From assembly GCF_002479325.1 (NCBI RefSeq), contig NZ_DLMO01000038.1, positions 1-34,984 on the forward strand: a DNA stretch of 34,984 bases, given 5' to 3'. This DNA is from Brevundimonas sp. UBA7534. Its GTDB lineage: Bacteria; Pseudomonadota; Alphaproteobacteria; Caulobacterales; Caulobacteraceae. Positions within the stretch are counted from its first letter, which is position 1; each line of letters opens with the position of its first letter. Position numbers and translations under genes: made by a program. The notes under the pieces were generated by a model. The model saw only the letters and a list, made by a program, of their open reading frames with translations. It did no database searches and was not told where the DNA came from. This document shows positions 1 to 7,333 of this stretch, piece after piece.

Positions 1-629
1 TGGGGTTCGCCGGCGGCAGGTGGGCGCATCTTCGAACTAGCTATCGCCTGCCTCCACTTGTTCAGGATCACACGAGGGAATTTGCGAACCGATACCTCCC
101 CAGCGAAACCACTGACCTCCCCGACACCGAACAGCAGTCACTTGCGATTGATCCCGCCCACCTGCGATGGGTGCAATGCAACGACGATAAGGGCGTTACC
201 ACTTGTGTAGCAGAACTTTTGAGGCTGATGGGTCGGACAGGCTCTGCCGGTGTTGCCAATGCCGACATCACATTCCTCTGTGATGATGCGAAATTGGGCT
301 CGCTCGTCTGCGATGGCCTGATGCGCAACGGGGTTGCAACGATTGCTACTTTTGGGCGTGATTACGCCCAGCGTAGACGCGAAAAGATGGGCCTTTACAT
401 GGGGCGCGCCGAGATCAAGGCGACCACCCTTCACAGTTTCAAGGGCTGGGAGTCGCGAATGCTCGTGGTCTATGTCAGCCAAGCCTGGACACCGGAAAGC
501 AAGGCGCTGATTTATGCGGCGCTGACGCGCGTTAAACGAAGCCCGCTGGGCAGTTGGATTACCATCGTCTCCGCCACTCCTGAACTAGCTGACTACGGTG
601 CAACTTGGCCTGATTATGTGTGTGCCTAG
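1..629 (+). CDS. Superfamily-1 (UvrD/Rep-like) helicase, C-terminal part (5' end outside window)
   Basis: The frame is open from the window edge (first full codon at 3) to a TAG at 627-629, giving about 208 residues of a longer protein. Visible helicase motifs are LRTSYRLP near the start (motif IV-like), TLHSFKGWE around residue 140 (motif V; compare the TIHSFKGLE type) and IYAALTRVKRS near residue 170 (motif VI). Such proteins are ATP-driven 3'-5' DNA translocases. In islands they often occur as stand-alone or nuclease-linked defence helicases, but the N-terminal part with the Walker motifs is not visible, so its role is open. The gene is convergent with the minus-strand gene at 743-1210. 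The superfamily is well supported and the specific family is not. Confidence 0.75.
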   Translation, partial: GFAGGRWAHLRTSYRLPPLVQDHTREFANRYLPSETTDLPDTEQQSLAIDPAHLRWVQCNDDKGVTTCVAELLRLMGRTGSAGVANADITFLCDDAKLGSLVCDGLMRNGVATIATFGRDYAQRRREKMGLYMGRAEIKATTLHSFKGWESRMLVVYVSQAWTPESKALIYAALTRVKRSPLGSWITIVSATPELADYGATWPDYVCA

Positions 630-742
630 CGACACAGACGCATCAGTGACACACCTCGCCGAGAGCCCTGCTATGTCGCCCAAGCCACTCAATCCCAGGA
701 ACTTGCTTTGTGAGGCCGAGCAAGGGCTGCGTTCGTTTGGGC

Positions 743-1210
743 TTATGTTGCCAGCGTGGTGTCGCCGACGAAAACTTCAGGCATCACGAGCCTCAAATCA
801 TCCAAAGCCTTCGGCCCCGCGAGCAGCGCAACAGCCTTGATGAACTGTTGGCTTGCACCAGTCCGAATGACCTGCCCAGAGATTCTAGCAAGATACTCGT
901 TTCGTTCCGCACGCAGGTTGGCTACCTCTTCGTTGATAACGGCCTCAACAGCCCCGTTGGACCCGCCGCTCACAGAAGAAAAATCAGGAACGCGGTATGT
1001 AGTGGTCTGAATGACAACAGTCTCTGGGTTCTCGTTCATAATGGCTGCCAAATCCTGCTTCGACCGCTCATATATTTCTCTGCCCTGGGGTGAGAGACCG
1101 TCCTGCCACGCCAAATGTTTCATGCTGTGTTCGGCATGTTTCAGTGCGTGATGGAGGATGCTGCGTTCCGTAGAAATGCAACGTCGTAGATCGAAGGTCG
1201 CTGGATGCAT
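743..1210 (-). CDS. Hypothetical protein (155 aa), island cargo
   Basis: I do not recognise this 155-residue protein. It looks like a real soluble protein: charged, with an amphipathic helical N-terminal half (His/Lys-rich segment around residues 18-32) and a second helical stretch around residues 95-110 that could form a short coiled coil. There is no signal peptide or membrane segment. The ATG at 1210 is the only sensible start. It is convergent with the helicase gene, 113 bp away, and shares the island's relaxed codon use. No function is proposed. Confidence 0.55.
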   Translation of the reverse strand: MHPATFDLRRCISTERSILHHALKHAEHSMKHLAWQDGLSPQGREIYERSKQDLAAIMNENPETVVIQTTTYRVPDFSSVSGGSNGAVEAVINEEVANLRAERNEYLARISGQVIRTGASQQFIKAVALLAGPKALDDLRLVMPEVFVGDTTLAT

Positions 1211-1338
1211 CAGATATGGCCTAGCTGTTCAATCCCGATTTCAGTTGGTCTGGTGCTAGCGCGATAAAGTCCTGCGATCTAGGCCGGTGACGCTTCATTT
1301 GGCGTCGGATTTTCCGGGCCGCTCGATTGCCCGCTCAA

Positions 1339-1671
1339 CTACGTCGCAGGCCTGTTGAGATAATCGGACACCGTCTCATACGAGTGGGACATGTCGAGCA
1401 TCTTCACCTCCATCATCATCATGACGGCAAAGAACCATGCAGCGGAAAAACCGCCGCGTGAGACCTTGTTGCGAAGGTTCCGTTCGTTTTCTTCGATCCC
1501 GTGGTCCCACATCAAGTTTGCTAGGCCTTCATAGGTAAGCCGACGCTTCGCCATTTCCGCCTTCAACAGGCCCTTGGCGACACTCAACCCTGCCGCATCC
1601 ATGGCCGCAGCGTTGGCCTTGGGGTCGAAATCGTCGACGAACTCGCCCGACTCATCGGCCATTCTAATCAC
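1339..1671 (-). CDS. DUF6471 domain-containing protein
   Basis: This 110-residue protein matches the DUF6471 pattern: a segment LLKAEMAKRRLTYEGLANL (about residues 35-54) followed by a GIEENERNLRNKVSRGGFSA segment ending near residue 80. The pattern resembles a short helix-turn-helix of the phage-repressor type, so DNA binding is plausible but unproven. Family members are small orphans common in alphaproteobacterial islands. The C-terminal 30 residues are less typical. The ATG at 1671 is preceded by an intergenic stretch with two palindromes (1688-1707 and 1741-1760), which would suit autoregulation. Family assignment is from memory of the motif. Confidence 0.65.
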   Translation of the reverse strand: MIRMADESGEFVDDFDPKANAAAMDAAGLSVAKGLLKAEMAKRRLTYEGLANLMWDHGIEENERNLRNKVSRGGFSAAWFFAVMMMMEVKMLDMSHSYETVSDYLNRPAT

Positions 1672-1687
1672 CGCTTCTAATGTCGTC

Positions 1688-1707
1688 CGTCATCATATGC
1701 GATGACG
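1688..1707. promoter_or_regulatory. Palindrome upstream of the DUF6471 gene (candidate operator)
   Basis: CGTCATC and GATGACG form a perfect 7-bp inverted repeat with a 6-nt spacer, 17 bp upstream of the DUF6471 start codon on the minus strand. The position and half-site size fit an operator for a helix-turn-helix dimer, possibly DUF6471 itself. Regulation is inferred. Confidence 0.35.
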
Positions 1708-1740
1708 ATTGCCTTGACTCTCTCGCCTAAACCGTGCGAG

Positions 1741-1760
1741 TGACATCACATCTGATGTCA
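1741..1760. promoter_or_regulatory. Second palindrome in the DUF6471/transposase gap
   Basis: TGACATCA and TGATGTCA form a perfect 8-bp inverted repeat around a 4-nt centre. It lies 20 bp before the TTG start of the IS1595-type transposase and about 70 bp upstream of the DUF6471 gene. It could be an operator or part of the insertion sequence end. Its half-site resembles, but does not equal, the one at 1688-1707. Confidence 0.3.
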
Positions 1761-1780
1761 CTTGTAGCGGAAAGGACGGG

Positions 1781-2851
1781 TTGGGCCAGCATTTTCTTCT
1801 TTCGGCGAAAGCCCGGACGCTTAGCGTTCTCGAAGTCGCTCGTATGAGTGACGACGAGGCCTATGCGGTCTTTAAGGAGATGCGGTTCGCGGAAAACGGT
1901 GGTGAGCCTTTTTGTCCTCGGTGCGGCTGTGACGCCATCTACACCTACAAGGTCCGGCGTGAGTTCAAGTGTAAGGCTTGCGACCACCGTTTTACGCTGA
2001 CATCTGGCACGCTGTTCCGGGGACGCAAGATGGCCATCAAGGACATCCTGGTCGCCATCTTGCTGTTCGTGAATGGGGTGAACGGTAACGCCGCGCTGCG
2101 CCTAAGCCGCGACCTTGGCTGCGCCTACAAAACGGCGTTCGTGCTGCTGGCGAAATTACGCCGAGCCCAGATGGCGATGCAAATCCAATACCAGTTGACA
2201 GGCGAAGTCGACATCGACGGCTTGTGGATTGGCGGCTACATTCGCCAAGAGAACATGGTTGTGGATCGCGAATCGGACGGTCGGAAGCAGTTCAGCGGCA
2301 AGCGCCGGTCAATCGTCACGATGCGCGAGCGACGTCCTGGAGGGCGGTCTCGCGCCGTTGTTGTTGCGAACGAAAAGGCGGCAGTCGACATCATCAAGAA
2401 GGTCGTAGCCCAATCAGCACACATCATCACTGATGAGCAGCCCGCTTTTAGCAAACTACACCTGCATTTTGAGGAGCATTCTACGGTCAACCATAGCCTC
2501 GGTCTGGTGGTTGGTGGGGTTCACACCAACCCTGTCGAGTCGCAGCACACTCGAATCCGTCGGGGCGAGCGAGGTGTCTACCTCCACATTTCGGGGAACC
2601 ACGCGCAGCGGTTCGCGCACGAGTTTTCGTGGCGCGATGATTTTCGCCGGTTAAGCAATGGTCAGCAGTTTCGGAAGCTGCTCGGCAGCGCGGCAACGAT
2701 CTCGCCCGATCTCGAACTCGCTGGCTATTGGCAGAAGCGGCCGAAGAGTGTCCGTGATCTCAATCGGCGGCGCGCCTTAAAGGTGCGGACGCAGAAAGCG
2801 AGGGGGGCGAAACCCAAGCCGATTTCTTACACGGCACGCGCCACCGTATAG
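1781..2851 (+). CDS. IS1595-family (ISXO2-like) transposase
   Basis: This 356-residue DDE transposase has an N-terminal zinc ribbon (C45, C48, C64, C67), then a helix-turn-helix region (residues about 85-130), then the catalytic domain. Likely catalytic residues are D146 in IDGLWIGG, D218 in ITDEQ and E253 in HTNPVESQH. The TTG start at 1781 is chosen because family members begin with a MxQHFLLSAxARTLS-type sequence and AAAGGA lies just upstream. The length is normal to slightly long, owing to a basic C-terminal tail. Its last 92 bp overlap a convergent minus-strand gene. I could not find convincing terminal inverted repeats or a target duplication, so the limits of this insertion sequence are unknown. 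Confidence 0.9.
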   Translation: MGQHFLLSAKARTLSVLEVARMSDDEAYAVFKEMRFAENGGEPFCPRCGCDAIYTYKVRREFKCKACDHRFTLTSGTLFRGRKMAIKDILVAILLFVNGVNGNAALRLSRDLGCAYKTAFVLLAKLRRAQMAMQIQYQLTGEVDIDGLWIGGYIRQENMVVDRESDGRKQFSGKRRSIVTMRERRPGGRSRAVVVANEKAAVDIIKKVVAQSAHIITDEQPAFSKLHLHFEEHSTVNHSLGLVVGGVHTNPVESQHTRIRRGERGVYLHISGNHAQRFAHEFSWRDDFRRLSNGQQFRKLLGSAATISPDLELAGYWQKRPKSVRDLNRRRALKVRTQKARGAKPKPISYTARATV

Positions 2852-3305
2852 GTTTGCCCTCGACTTTCTCAACGTCACCATCAGCCAGGCGCCGCTTCAT
2901 AGAGCCGTGGATGGCTGCGTCCAGTCGCGCGATCTCGCGCTCCGTAGCCGGCACCTTAAGATCGACAGCCACCATCCTTGCGATGGCCCGCACGGGCATC
3001 GGCTCTCTCGCCGCCTTCAGCACACGATAGGCGGACTTGGAGATTGCGCCTTGGCGTCCCGGCTTATGCTGGTGAAGCGGTGTTAGGTGGTCAGGTGTCC
3101 AGAGAGCATCGACCTGGGATCGGAGGAGGTAGTCCAGTTTCTCCATCTTCTCTTTGAGGACCTTCCGCTCCGCGACGATCCGCTTGTCGGCCGCCGCTAT
3201 CATCGCGACACCGATCATAGTTTCGGTAGCAAGTTCAGCGCGCTCGTAACGGGACATGCAGATGCGATAGTCACGTTCGAGTTTAGCGCGGATTGGGCTG
3301 GTCAT
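2760..3305 (-). CDS. Coiled-coil plus winged-helix protein next to the IS1595 transposase
   Basis: This is a 181-residue protein of no recognised family. Residues about 40-70 are charged and helical with heptad character (KRIVAERKVLKEKMEKLDYL), suggesting a coiled coil. Residues about 88-160 look like a winged helix: helices around SAYRVLKAAREPMPVRAIARM, then a wing ending in EGKPIRWRV. The C-terminal 20 residues overlap the transposase gene on the other strand. A protein of similar layout lies convergent with the second IS1595 transposase at 11681-12088. It may be a passenger or regulator of the insertion sequence; this is inferred from position and architecture only. Confidence 0.6.
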   Translation of the reverse strand: MTSPIRAKLERDYRICMSRYERAELATETMIGVAMIAAADKRIVAERKVLKEKMEKLDYLLRSQVDALWTPDHLTPLHQHKPGRQGAISKSAYRVLKAAREPMPVRAIARMVAVDLKVPATEREIARLDAAIHGSMKRRLADGDVEKVEGKPIRWRVPCKKSAWVSPPSLSASAPLRRAAD

Positions 3306-3643
3306 AGCGGCAGCAAGGATTGCCAGCGTCTAAGATCAGGTGACCAGACGGCCTAAACGGACCGTCAATTTCACTCGCTTGCCTTCGGCTGCGCTCATGA
3401 CCGGCTTCGCCGGCGTGACCTCCGGTCCACAGTGCAGCCATATCCGTCCCCATCAAAGGGCGCGTGACGGCCATTGCAACCTGAAGACTCTGGTCACGAA
3501 TCGTCAGAATGTGAATGAGCCCGCGATGCGTCAACATCGCGGGCTCGTCGAAACCGCCGAGGCGGCCCCGGTGCTGTGAAGCCCGCCGAGTAGAATCGGT
3601 GTCGCACTCAGGGTCAATCCGGCCTTACCGAAAGGGCCACAGA
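3306..3643. other. 338-bp gap: stem-loop, no gene seen
   Basis: No convincing gene is visible between the winged-helix gene and the DUF3892 gene. The one clear structure is a perfect 12-bp stem (GAGCCCGCGATG with its complement) and 6-nt loop at 3517-3546. The last 15 bp contain the ribosome binding site of the next gene (AAAGGG at 3631-3636). Confidence 0.5.
3517..3546. terminator. Strong 12-bp stem-loop, no T-tract
   Basis: GAGCCCGCGATG at 3517-3528 pairs perfectly with 3535-3546 around the loop CGTCAA. There is no T-run on either strand, so it is not a standard intrinsic terminator. It could be a recombination or protein-binding site, or a transcript-stabilising hairpin. Confidence 0.3.
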
Positions 3644-3907
3644 ATGGCCGATCGTGCTGTGCGTAAAACCGGGAAAAACTCGCAGGGGGACATTACCCGC
3701 CTCTGCAACGAAGGCGATCCGTGGTCGCCCCGCTCAAAAGCAGATGCAATCCACGACATCGAGAACGGCATTCACACCTATCATGTGCCGTGGACGAGCG
3801 GGCGGACGGAGATCAGGGTCGTCAACGATTCCACCAAAGGAAAATACCTGCGGACGGATCGCGACACGACGACCCGGAACAATCTGGACGACCTGCCCGA
3901 CTGCTGA
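3644..3907 (+). CDS. DUF3892 domain-containing protein
   Basis: This 87-residue protein is almost entirely one DUF3892 domain: ITRLCNEGDPWSPRSKADAI, then an IENGIHTYHV strand, then a charged loop and TKGKYLRTDRD. Members are small proteins of unknown role found scattered in bacterial genomes and islands. The start at 3644 is chosen for its AAAGGG ribosome binding site 7 nt upstream; an upstream in-frame ATG at 3515 runs through the stem-loop and is unlikely. The role is unknown. Confidence 0.7.
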   Translation: MADRAVRKTGKNSQGDITRLCNEGDPWSPRSKADAIHDIENGIHTYHVPWTSGRTEIRVVNDSTKGKYLRTDRDTTTRNNLDDLPDC

Positions 3908-4050
3908 AAATGCCGAAAGCGGCGACGCGCGACGTGCGTCGCCGCATCATTCGTTGCCGCCAAGTTGAGCAGGTTGACGAGTCGGCGACCATCTGCGCCC
4001 CATAGGTGTTGCCCGTCTGTTCCAGATTCTTCCGCTGGAACGAGCGGCTA

Positions 4051-4089
4051 CGAACAGAGGACCAGATTTGCAGGGCCGGCCTCTGTTCG
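4051..4089. promoter_or_regulatory. 10-bp inverted repeat upstream of the 4139 gene
   Basis: CGAACAGAGG (4051-4060) and CCTCTGTTCG (4080-4089) form a perfect 10-bp inverted repeat with a 19-nt spacer, 49 bp before the next start codon. A smaller one (TTCCAG/CTGGAA) lies at 4020-4040. Either could be an operator; nothing else supports a function. Confidence 0.3.
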
Positions 4090-4138
4090 ACCTGACCTCC
4101 ATCGGCCCGAGGGCCGCCATTAGAAGGCTACCGAACGC

Positions 4139-4594
4139 ATGACATCCCCCGACTCCCGCGTCCAGCGGATTTCGTCAGAGGCCGATCCATGGCGTCGCCA
4201 GCGAGAGATCGCTCGCGCCGTCAGGCACGACTTTACCGATGTGCTGAAGTTTCATGGCGCAAAGGGCAAGGACTACGCCGTCTGCACCAACACCATGTAC
4301 GTCGAGGCGCTCGGTAAGAGCGCCCAGCGGTTGCGGGTTGAGCGCGGCCTGGGACCCAAGACCAACCTTCGTAACTTTATGACCGTCAGCGAACTCGCAG
4401 TCATATCATTCGGGGAAGTTCTTGCGGGCGAACGGATCGTTGAAGAACGATGCGATGGGGGTGAAGAGTGTCGGCTGGCTACCGCACAGTCGGCACGGTC
4501 GCTCCGGGCGTGCATCGAAACGGAGCGGCGTGGCCGAAAGAGCAAGCAGCCGGTTGCGGCGAACGATCAGGCAAAAGCTGAGAAGGCGGCGTGA
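4139..4594 (+). CDS. Hypothetical phage/island-type protein (151 aa)
   Basis: I cannot name this 151-residue protein. Its middle (residues about 45-100) has a TNTMYVEALGKSAQRLR-type segment followed by GLGPKTNLRN and MTVSELAVISFGEVLAGERI. This resembles a module I associate with phage antirepressor or BRO-like proteins, where it follows a DNA-binding domain. Residues 1-40 are basic and could bind nucleic acid. The C-terminus is Lys/Ala-rich and probably disordered. It stands alone, with inverted repeats upstream. The antirepressor link is from memory of the pattern and is weak. Confidence 0.5.
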   Translation: MTSPDSRVQRISSEADPWRRQREIARAVRHDFTDVLKFHGAKGKDYAVCTNTMYVEALGKSAQRLRVERGLGPKTNLRNFMTVSELAVISFGEVLAGERIVEERCDGGEECRLATAQSARSLRACIETERRGRKSKQPVAANDQAKAEKAA

Positions 4595-4645
4595 ACTTGG
4601 AGGCGGGCCTCTGGCCCGCCTCCCATCACTAAGGTCGTCATGATC

Positions 4646-5026
4646 TCAGCCGCCGAAAGACTCGTTCAAGAGCGTCCAGTCGAAGTCGACGACGACCCAC
4701 TCGACCACTCTGTCTGACCTGATCTTGAACCCTTGTGCCGAGAGGGCCGCAGCGTCTTCTTTGCTCAATCTACCCTTCGTTCCGTGGCTACCACTACCGT
4801 CCAAGTTCACCGCCACAACCTGGTCGCCGTGGCGACCAAAGACATGTGCGTGAACATCTCCCGACCCATCACCGAGATGGGTAGGTCGATCTATTCGGAT
4901 GCCGTTCTTGAATCGGCCGTCGATCGTCTTGCCTTCCAGCAGAAGCGACGCCTCGGCATGGGGTGCTACGAGCACCGCGTCGAGCACGGGGCCATCGGCG
5001 ATCAGGTCGATAAGTTCGCGCATCAT
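4646..5026 (-). CDS. Hypothetical protein (126 aa) at the island edge
   Basis: This 126-residue protein is the last island gene before the yifB junction. A conserved-looking core at residues about 40-90 (RFKNGIRIDRPTHL, then GDVHAHVFGRHGDQV, then NLDGSGSHGTKGRL) has closely spaced His, Asp and Gly residues. This suggests a small beta-rich enzyme, nuclease-like or toxin-like domain, but I do not recognise the family. Two ATG codons (5026 and 5023) are adjacent; either may start it. It has no signal peptide. Confidence 0.5.
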   Translation of the reverse strand: MMRELIDLIADGPVLDAVLVAPHAEASLLLEGKTIDGRFKNGIRIDRPTHLGDGSGDVHAHVFGRHGDQVVAVNLDGSGSHGTKGRLSKEDAAALSAQGFKIRSDRVVEWVVVDFDWTLLNESFGG

Positions 5027-5068
5027 ACTGGTCTCGTGGCTGGGCTGGTTGACGGTGAGTGAAGCCGT

Positions 5069-6025
5069 TTAGGACGCTAGGTGCGTTTGCGCCATAACAA
5101 CGGAATACTCGGGCAGTTCGTCCAGAAACAGCACCCCGTTGTGCGCCAGGGAGGCTTCGCCCGGTTTCGCGCGCAGACCGCCGCCGGTCAGGGCCGCCAT
5201 CGAGGCCGAATGGTGGGGGGCGCGAAAGGGGCGGTCGCGCGTCAGGGCGCCGCGCTCGATCAGGCCCGCCACCGACCAGACCATCGAGGTTTCCAGGAGT
5301 TCGCGCGACGTCAGGGGCGGCAACAGGCCCGGCAGGCGCTGGGCCATCATCGACTTGCCCGATCCCGGCGGACCCATGAACAACAGATTGTGGCCTCCGG
5401 CGGCGGCGATCTCCAGCGCGCGCTTGGCGCTTTCCTGGCCCTTGACCTCGCGCAGATCGGGCACGACGCCGCCGCCGGCAAGACGCCCGGGTTCGGGCGC
5501 GCGCAGCACCTGGACGCCCTTGAAATGATTGACCAGGCCGATCAGGGAGCGCGGCGCCAGGATGCGCGTGCCGCCCGCCCAGGCGGCTTCCGGCCCCGTC
5601 GCCTCCGGGCAGATCAGGCCCAGGCCCATGGCGTCGGCCGCCACCGCGGCGGGCAGGGCCCCGCCGACCCGCGCGATCTGACCGTCCAGCCCCAGTTCGC
5701 CGATGGCGGCCCAGCCGTCCAGCGCGTCCGGCGCGATCACCCCCATCGCCGCCATAAGGGCCAACGCGATGGGTAGGTCGAAATGGCTGCCTTCCTTGGG
5801 CAGGTCGGCCGGCGCGAGGTTGGCGATGATCCGCTTGGCCGGCAGGGCCAGGCCGACGCCGGCGAAGGCGCCGCGTACGCGCTCCTTGCTTTCGGCCACC
5901 GCCTTGTCGGGCAGGCCGACGATGTTGAAGACCGTCGGCCCGTCGCTGCCGACCAACTGGACCTCAACGTCAACCCGCCGCGCCTCGACCCCGTCGAAGG
6001 CGACCGTCACGACTCGCGCAACCAT
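5069..6025 (-). CDS. comM: YifB/ComM-type AAA+ ATPase, truncated by the island
   Basis: This is the N-terminal 308 or so residues of a protein normally about 510 long. Present are the Lon-protease-like N-terminal domain (residues 1-170), the Mg-chelatase-like AAA+ domain with Walker A GPPGSGKS at 218-225, and Walker B LFLDELPE at 299-306. After S308 the frame reads island DNA for ten codons and stops at TAA. Sensor and C-terminal parts are missing, so the product should be inactive. ComM is a DNA branch-migration helicase used in natural transformation where it has been studied. It is followed, in the direction of transcription, only by island genes. Confidence 0.9.
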   Translation of the reverse strand: MVARVVTVAFDGVEARRVDVEVQLVGSDGPTVFNIVGLPDKAVAESKERVRGAFAGVGLALPAKRIIANLAPADLPKEGSHFDLPIALALMAAMGVIAPDALDGWAAIGELGLDGQIARVGGALPAAVAADAMGLGLICPEATGPEAAWAGGTRILAPRSLIGLVNHFKGVQVLRAPEPGRLAGGGVVPDLREVKGQESAKRALEIAAAGGHNLLFMGPPGSGKSMMAQRLPGLLPPLTSRELLETSMVWSVAGLIERGALTRDRPFRAPHHSASMAALTGGGLRAKPGEASLAHNGVLFLDELPEYSVVMAQTHLAS

Positions 6026-6094
6026 GCCGTTCTCCCGCTACCTGCGGAGAACGAACCATGAACTATAATCTAATTCAAGTAGTGTCACTGCAAC

Positions 6095-7042
6095 TCAGGC
6101 GGCGCGCTTCTTCTCGATCACCTCCCACATGGCGGCGGTGGCGTCGACGCCGGTGAAGTTGAGCAGTTGCTGGGCGCCCGTGGGCGAGGTAACGTTGATC
6201 TCTGTCAGCCAGTCGCCGATCACGTCGATGCCGACGAAGATCAGGCCGCGTTCCTTCAGCGTCGGGCCGATGGCGGCGCAGATTGCCTTGTCGCGCGCGG
6301 TCAGTTCGACCGGGGCGGCCGTGCCGCCGACCCGCAGGTTGGAGCGGACCTGGTCCTTGGCCGGAATGCGGTTGATCGCGCCGACAGGTTCGCCGTCGAC
6401 CAGCAGGATGCGCTTGTCCCCGGCCGAGACGGCGGGAATGAACTTCTGGATCACCAGCGGATCGCGCGAGGCCATGGCGTGGATCTCGATCAGGGCCTCC
6501 AGGTTCGGATCGCCGGCCTTCAGCCGCACCACGCCCGATCCGGCCGCGCCGTGCAGCGGCTTCAGCACCACGTCGCCGTGCTTCTCGTGGAAGGCGACCA
6601 AGGCGACAGGGTCGGAACTGACCAGGGTGGGCGGGGTCAGGTCGGGAAAGCGCGTGACCAGCAGTTTTTCGGGCGCCGAGCGCACCTCGGCCGGATCATT
6701 GACCACCAGGGTCGTGGGATGCACCCGCTCCAGCAGATAGGTGGCGGTGACATAGGCCATGTCGAAGGGCGGGTCCTGACGCATCAGGATGACGTCCACG
6801 TCCTTTGCCAAATCCAGCCGCTGCTCGGGGCCGAAATCGGCGTGGTCGCCCTGCTTGCGCCGCACCGTCACCGGCCGGGCGCGGCAGAACAGGCGGCCGT
6901 CCTCCAGCGCCAGGGTGCGGAAGTCATAGACCCACAGCCGATGCCCGCGTTCCTGACCGGTCAGGGCCATCAGGAAGGTGGTGTCGGACTCGACATTGAC
7001 GGCCTCGATGGGGTCCATCTGGATGGCGACCTTCAGAGTCAT
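6095..7042 (-). CDS. gshB: Glutathione synthetase
   Basis: This is the second enzyme of glutathione synthesis: ATP-dependent ligation of glycine to gamma-glutamylcysteine in the cytoplasm. At 315 residues it is the normal length for proteobacterial GshB. The N-terminal domain (residues 1-120) has the family MDPI...D segment at 9-20. The ATP-grasp domain has its glycine-rich loop LKPLHGAAGSG at about 160-170 and the metal/substrate segment EINVTSPTG near residue 280. The ATG at 7042 aligns with family starts; an upstream in-frame extension through the REP-like repeat is discarded. It lies downstream of the Trm112-like gene, separated by one repeat copy. Confidence 0.95.
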   Translation of the reverse strand: MTLKVAIQMDPIEAVNVESDTTFLMALTGQERGHRLWVYDFRTLALEDGRLFCRARPVTVRRKQGDHADFGPEQRLDLAKDVDVILMRQDPPFDMAYVTATYLLERVHPTTLVVNDPAEVRSAPEKLLVTRFPDLTPPTLVSSDPVALVAFHEKHGDVVLKPLHGAAGSGVVRLKAGDPNLEALIEIHAMASRDPLVIQKFIPAVSAGDKRILLVDGEPVGAINRIPAKDQVRSNLRVGGTAAPVELTARDKAICAAIGPTLKERGLIFVGIDVIGDWLTEINVTSPTGAQQLLNFTGVDATAAMWEVIEKKRAA

Positions 7043-7048
7043 TTTCTT

Positions 7049-7080
7049 GGGCCTATCGCGCCTGGCGCTGCTTGAGGCCC
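7049..7080. repeat. REP-like palindromic repeat, copy 1
   Basis: A 32-bp hairpin unit: GGGCCT and AGGCCC arms around an inner GCGC/GCGC pair. It differs from the copy at 7372-7403 by only a few bases in the inner loop. It sits just upstream of the gshB start codon. Confidence 0.75.
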
Positions 7081-7130
7081 GGTGGGCGCGTCGCGCCGAG
7101 GGCCGGTGAGGGTTGGGTGGCGGGATTAAA

Positions 7131-7325
7131 TCAATCCAGCTGACGGGCTTCCTCGGGCAGCATGATCGGCACGCCCTCGCGGATCGGATAGGCCAGCTTG
7201 GCGCCGGGCGAAACCAGTTCGCCCGCTTCGCGGTCATACGTTAGGCGGCCGCGCGTGACGGGACAGACCAGCACCTCCAGAAGGCGGGGATCGACCGAGA
7301 CGGGGGTGTTGAAGGCGTCGCTCAT
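7131..7325 (-). CDS. Trm112-family protein
   Basis: This 64-residue protein has the Trm112/YcaR fold signature: LLEVLVCPVTRGRL at about residues 15-28, then GELVSP, then the C-terminal AYPIREGVPIMLPEEAR. In bacteria these small proteins are often encoded next to unrelated genes, and the role is uncertain; in eukaryotes Trm112 activates methyltransferases. The zinc site is reduced to the single Cys of CPVTRG. The ATG at 7325 is preferred over one 9 codons upstream because family members start close to this point. It lies between the Lon-domain gene and gshB, flanked on both sides by REP-like repeats. Confidence 0.85.
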   Translation of the reverse strand: MSDAFNTPVSVDPRLLEVLVCPVTRGRLTYDREAGELVSPGAKLAYPIREGVPIMLPEEARQLD

Positions 7326-7333
7326 TCTTGGTT

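Larger units (their letters stand above)
1..5099. mobile_element. End of a genomic island inserted in yifB/comM
   Basis: The yifB/comM reading frame (minus strand) follows the family up to residue about 308, just after LFLDELPEY, and then turns into unrelated sequence. The foreign side begins with TGTTATGGCGC read leftward from 5099; a terminal TGT is typical of Tn7-like ends. Everything from there to the window start is accessory: a helicase fragment, orphan small genes and an IS1595-type transposase, with codon use less GC-biased than the flank. comM is a known integration hotspot, for example for AbaR/Tn6022-type Tn7-like islands in Acinetobacter. No integrase or tns genes lie in the window, so the element class is inferred. 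The other end and the 3' half of comM lie outside. Confidence 0.7.

Noticed and set aside
1736..3378. A 10/11-bp inverted match (GCGAGTGACAT at 1736-1746 and the complement of GCGAGTGAAAT at 3368-3378) around the first IS1595 transposase and its partner, as possible terminal repeats
   Set aside because: The match does not extend in either direction, no 8-bp target duplication flanks it, and a match this short is expected by chance in the area compared.
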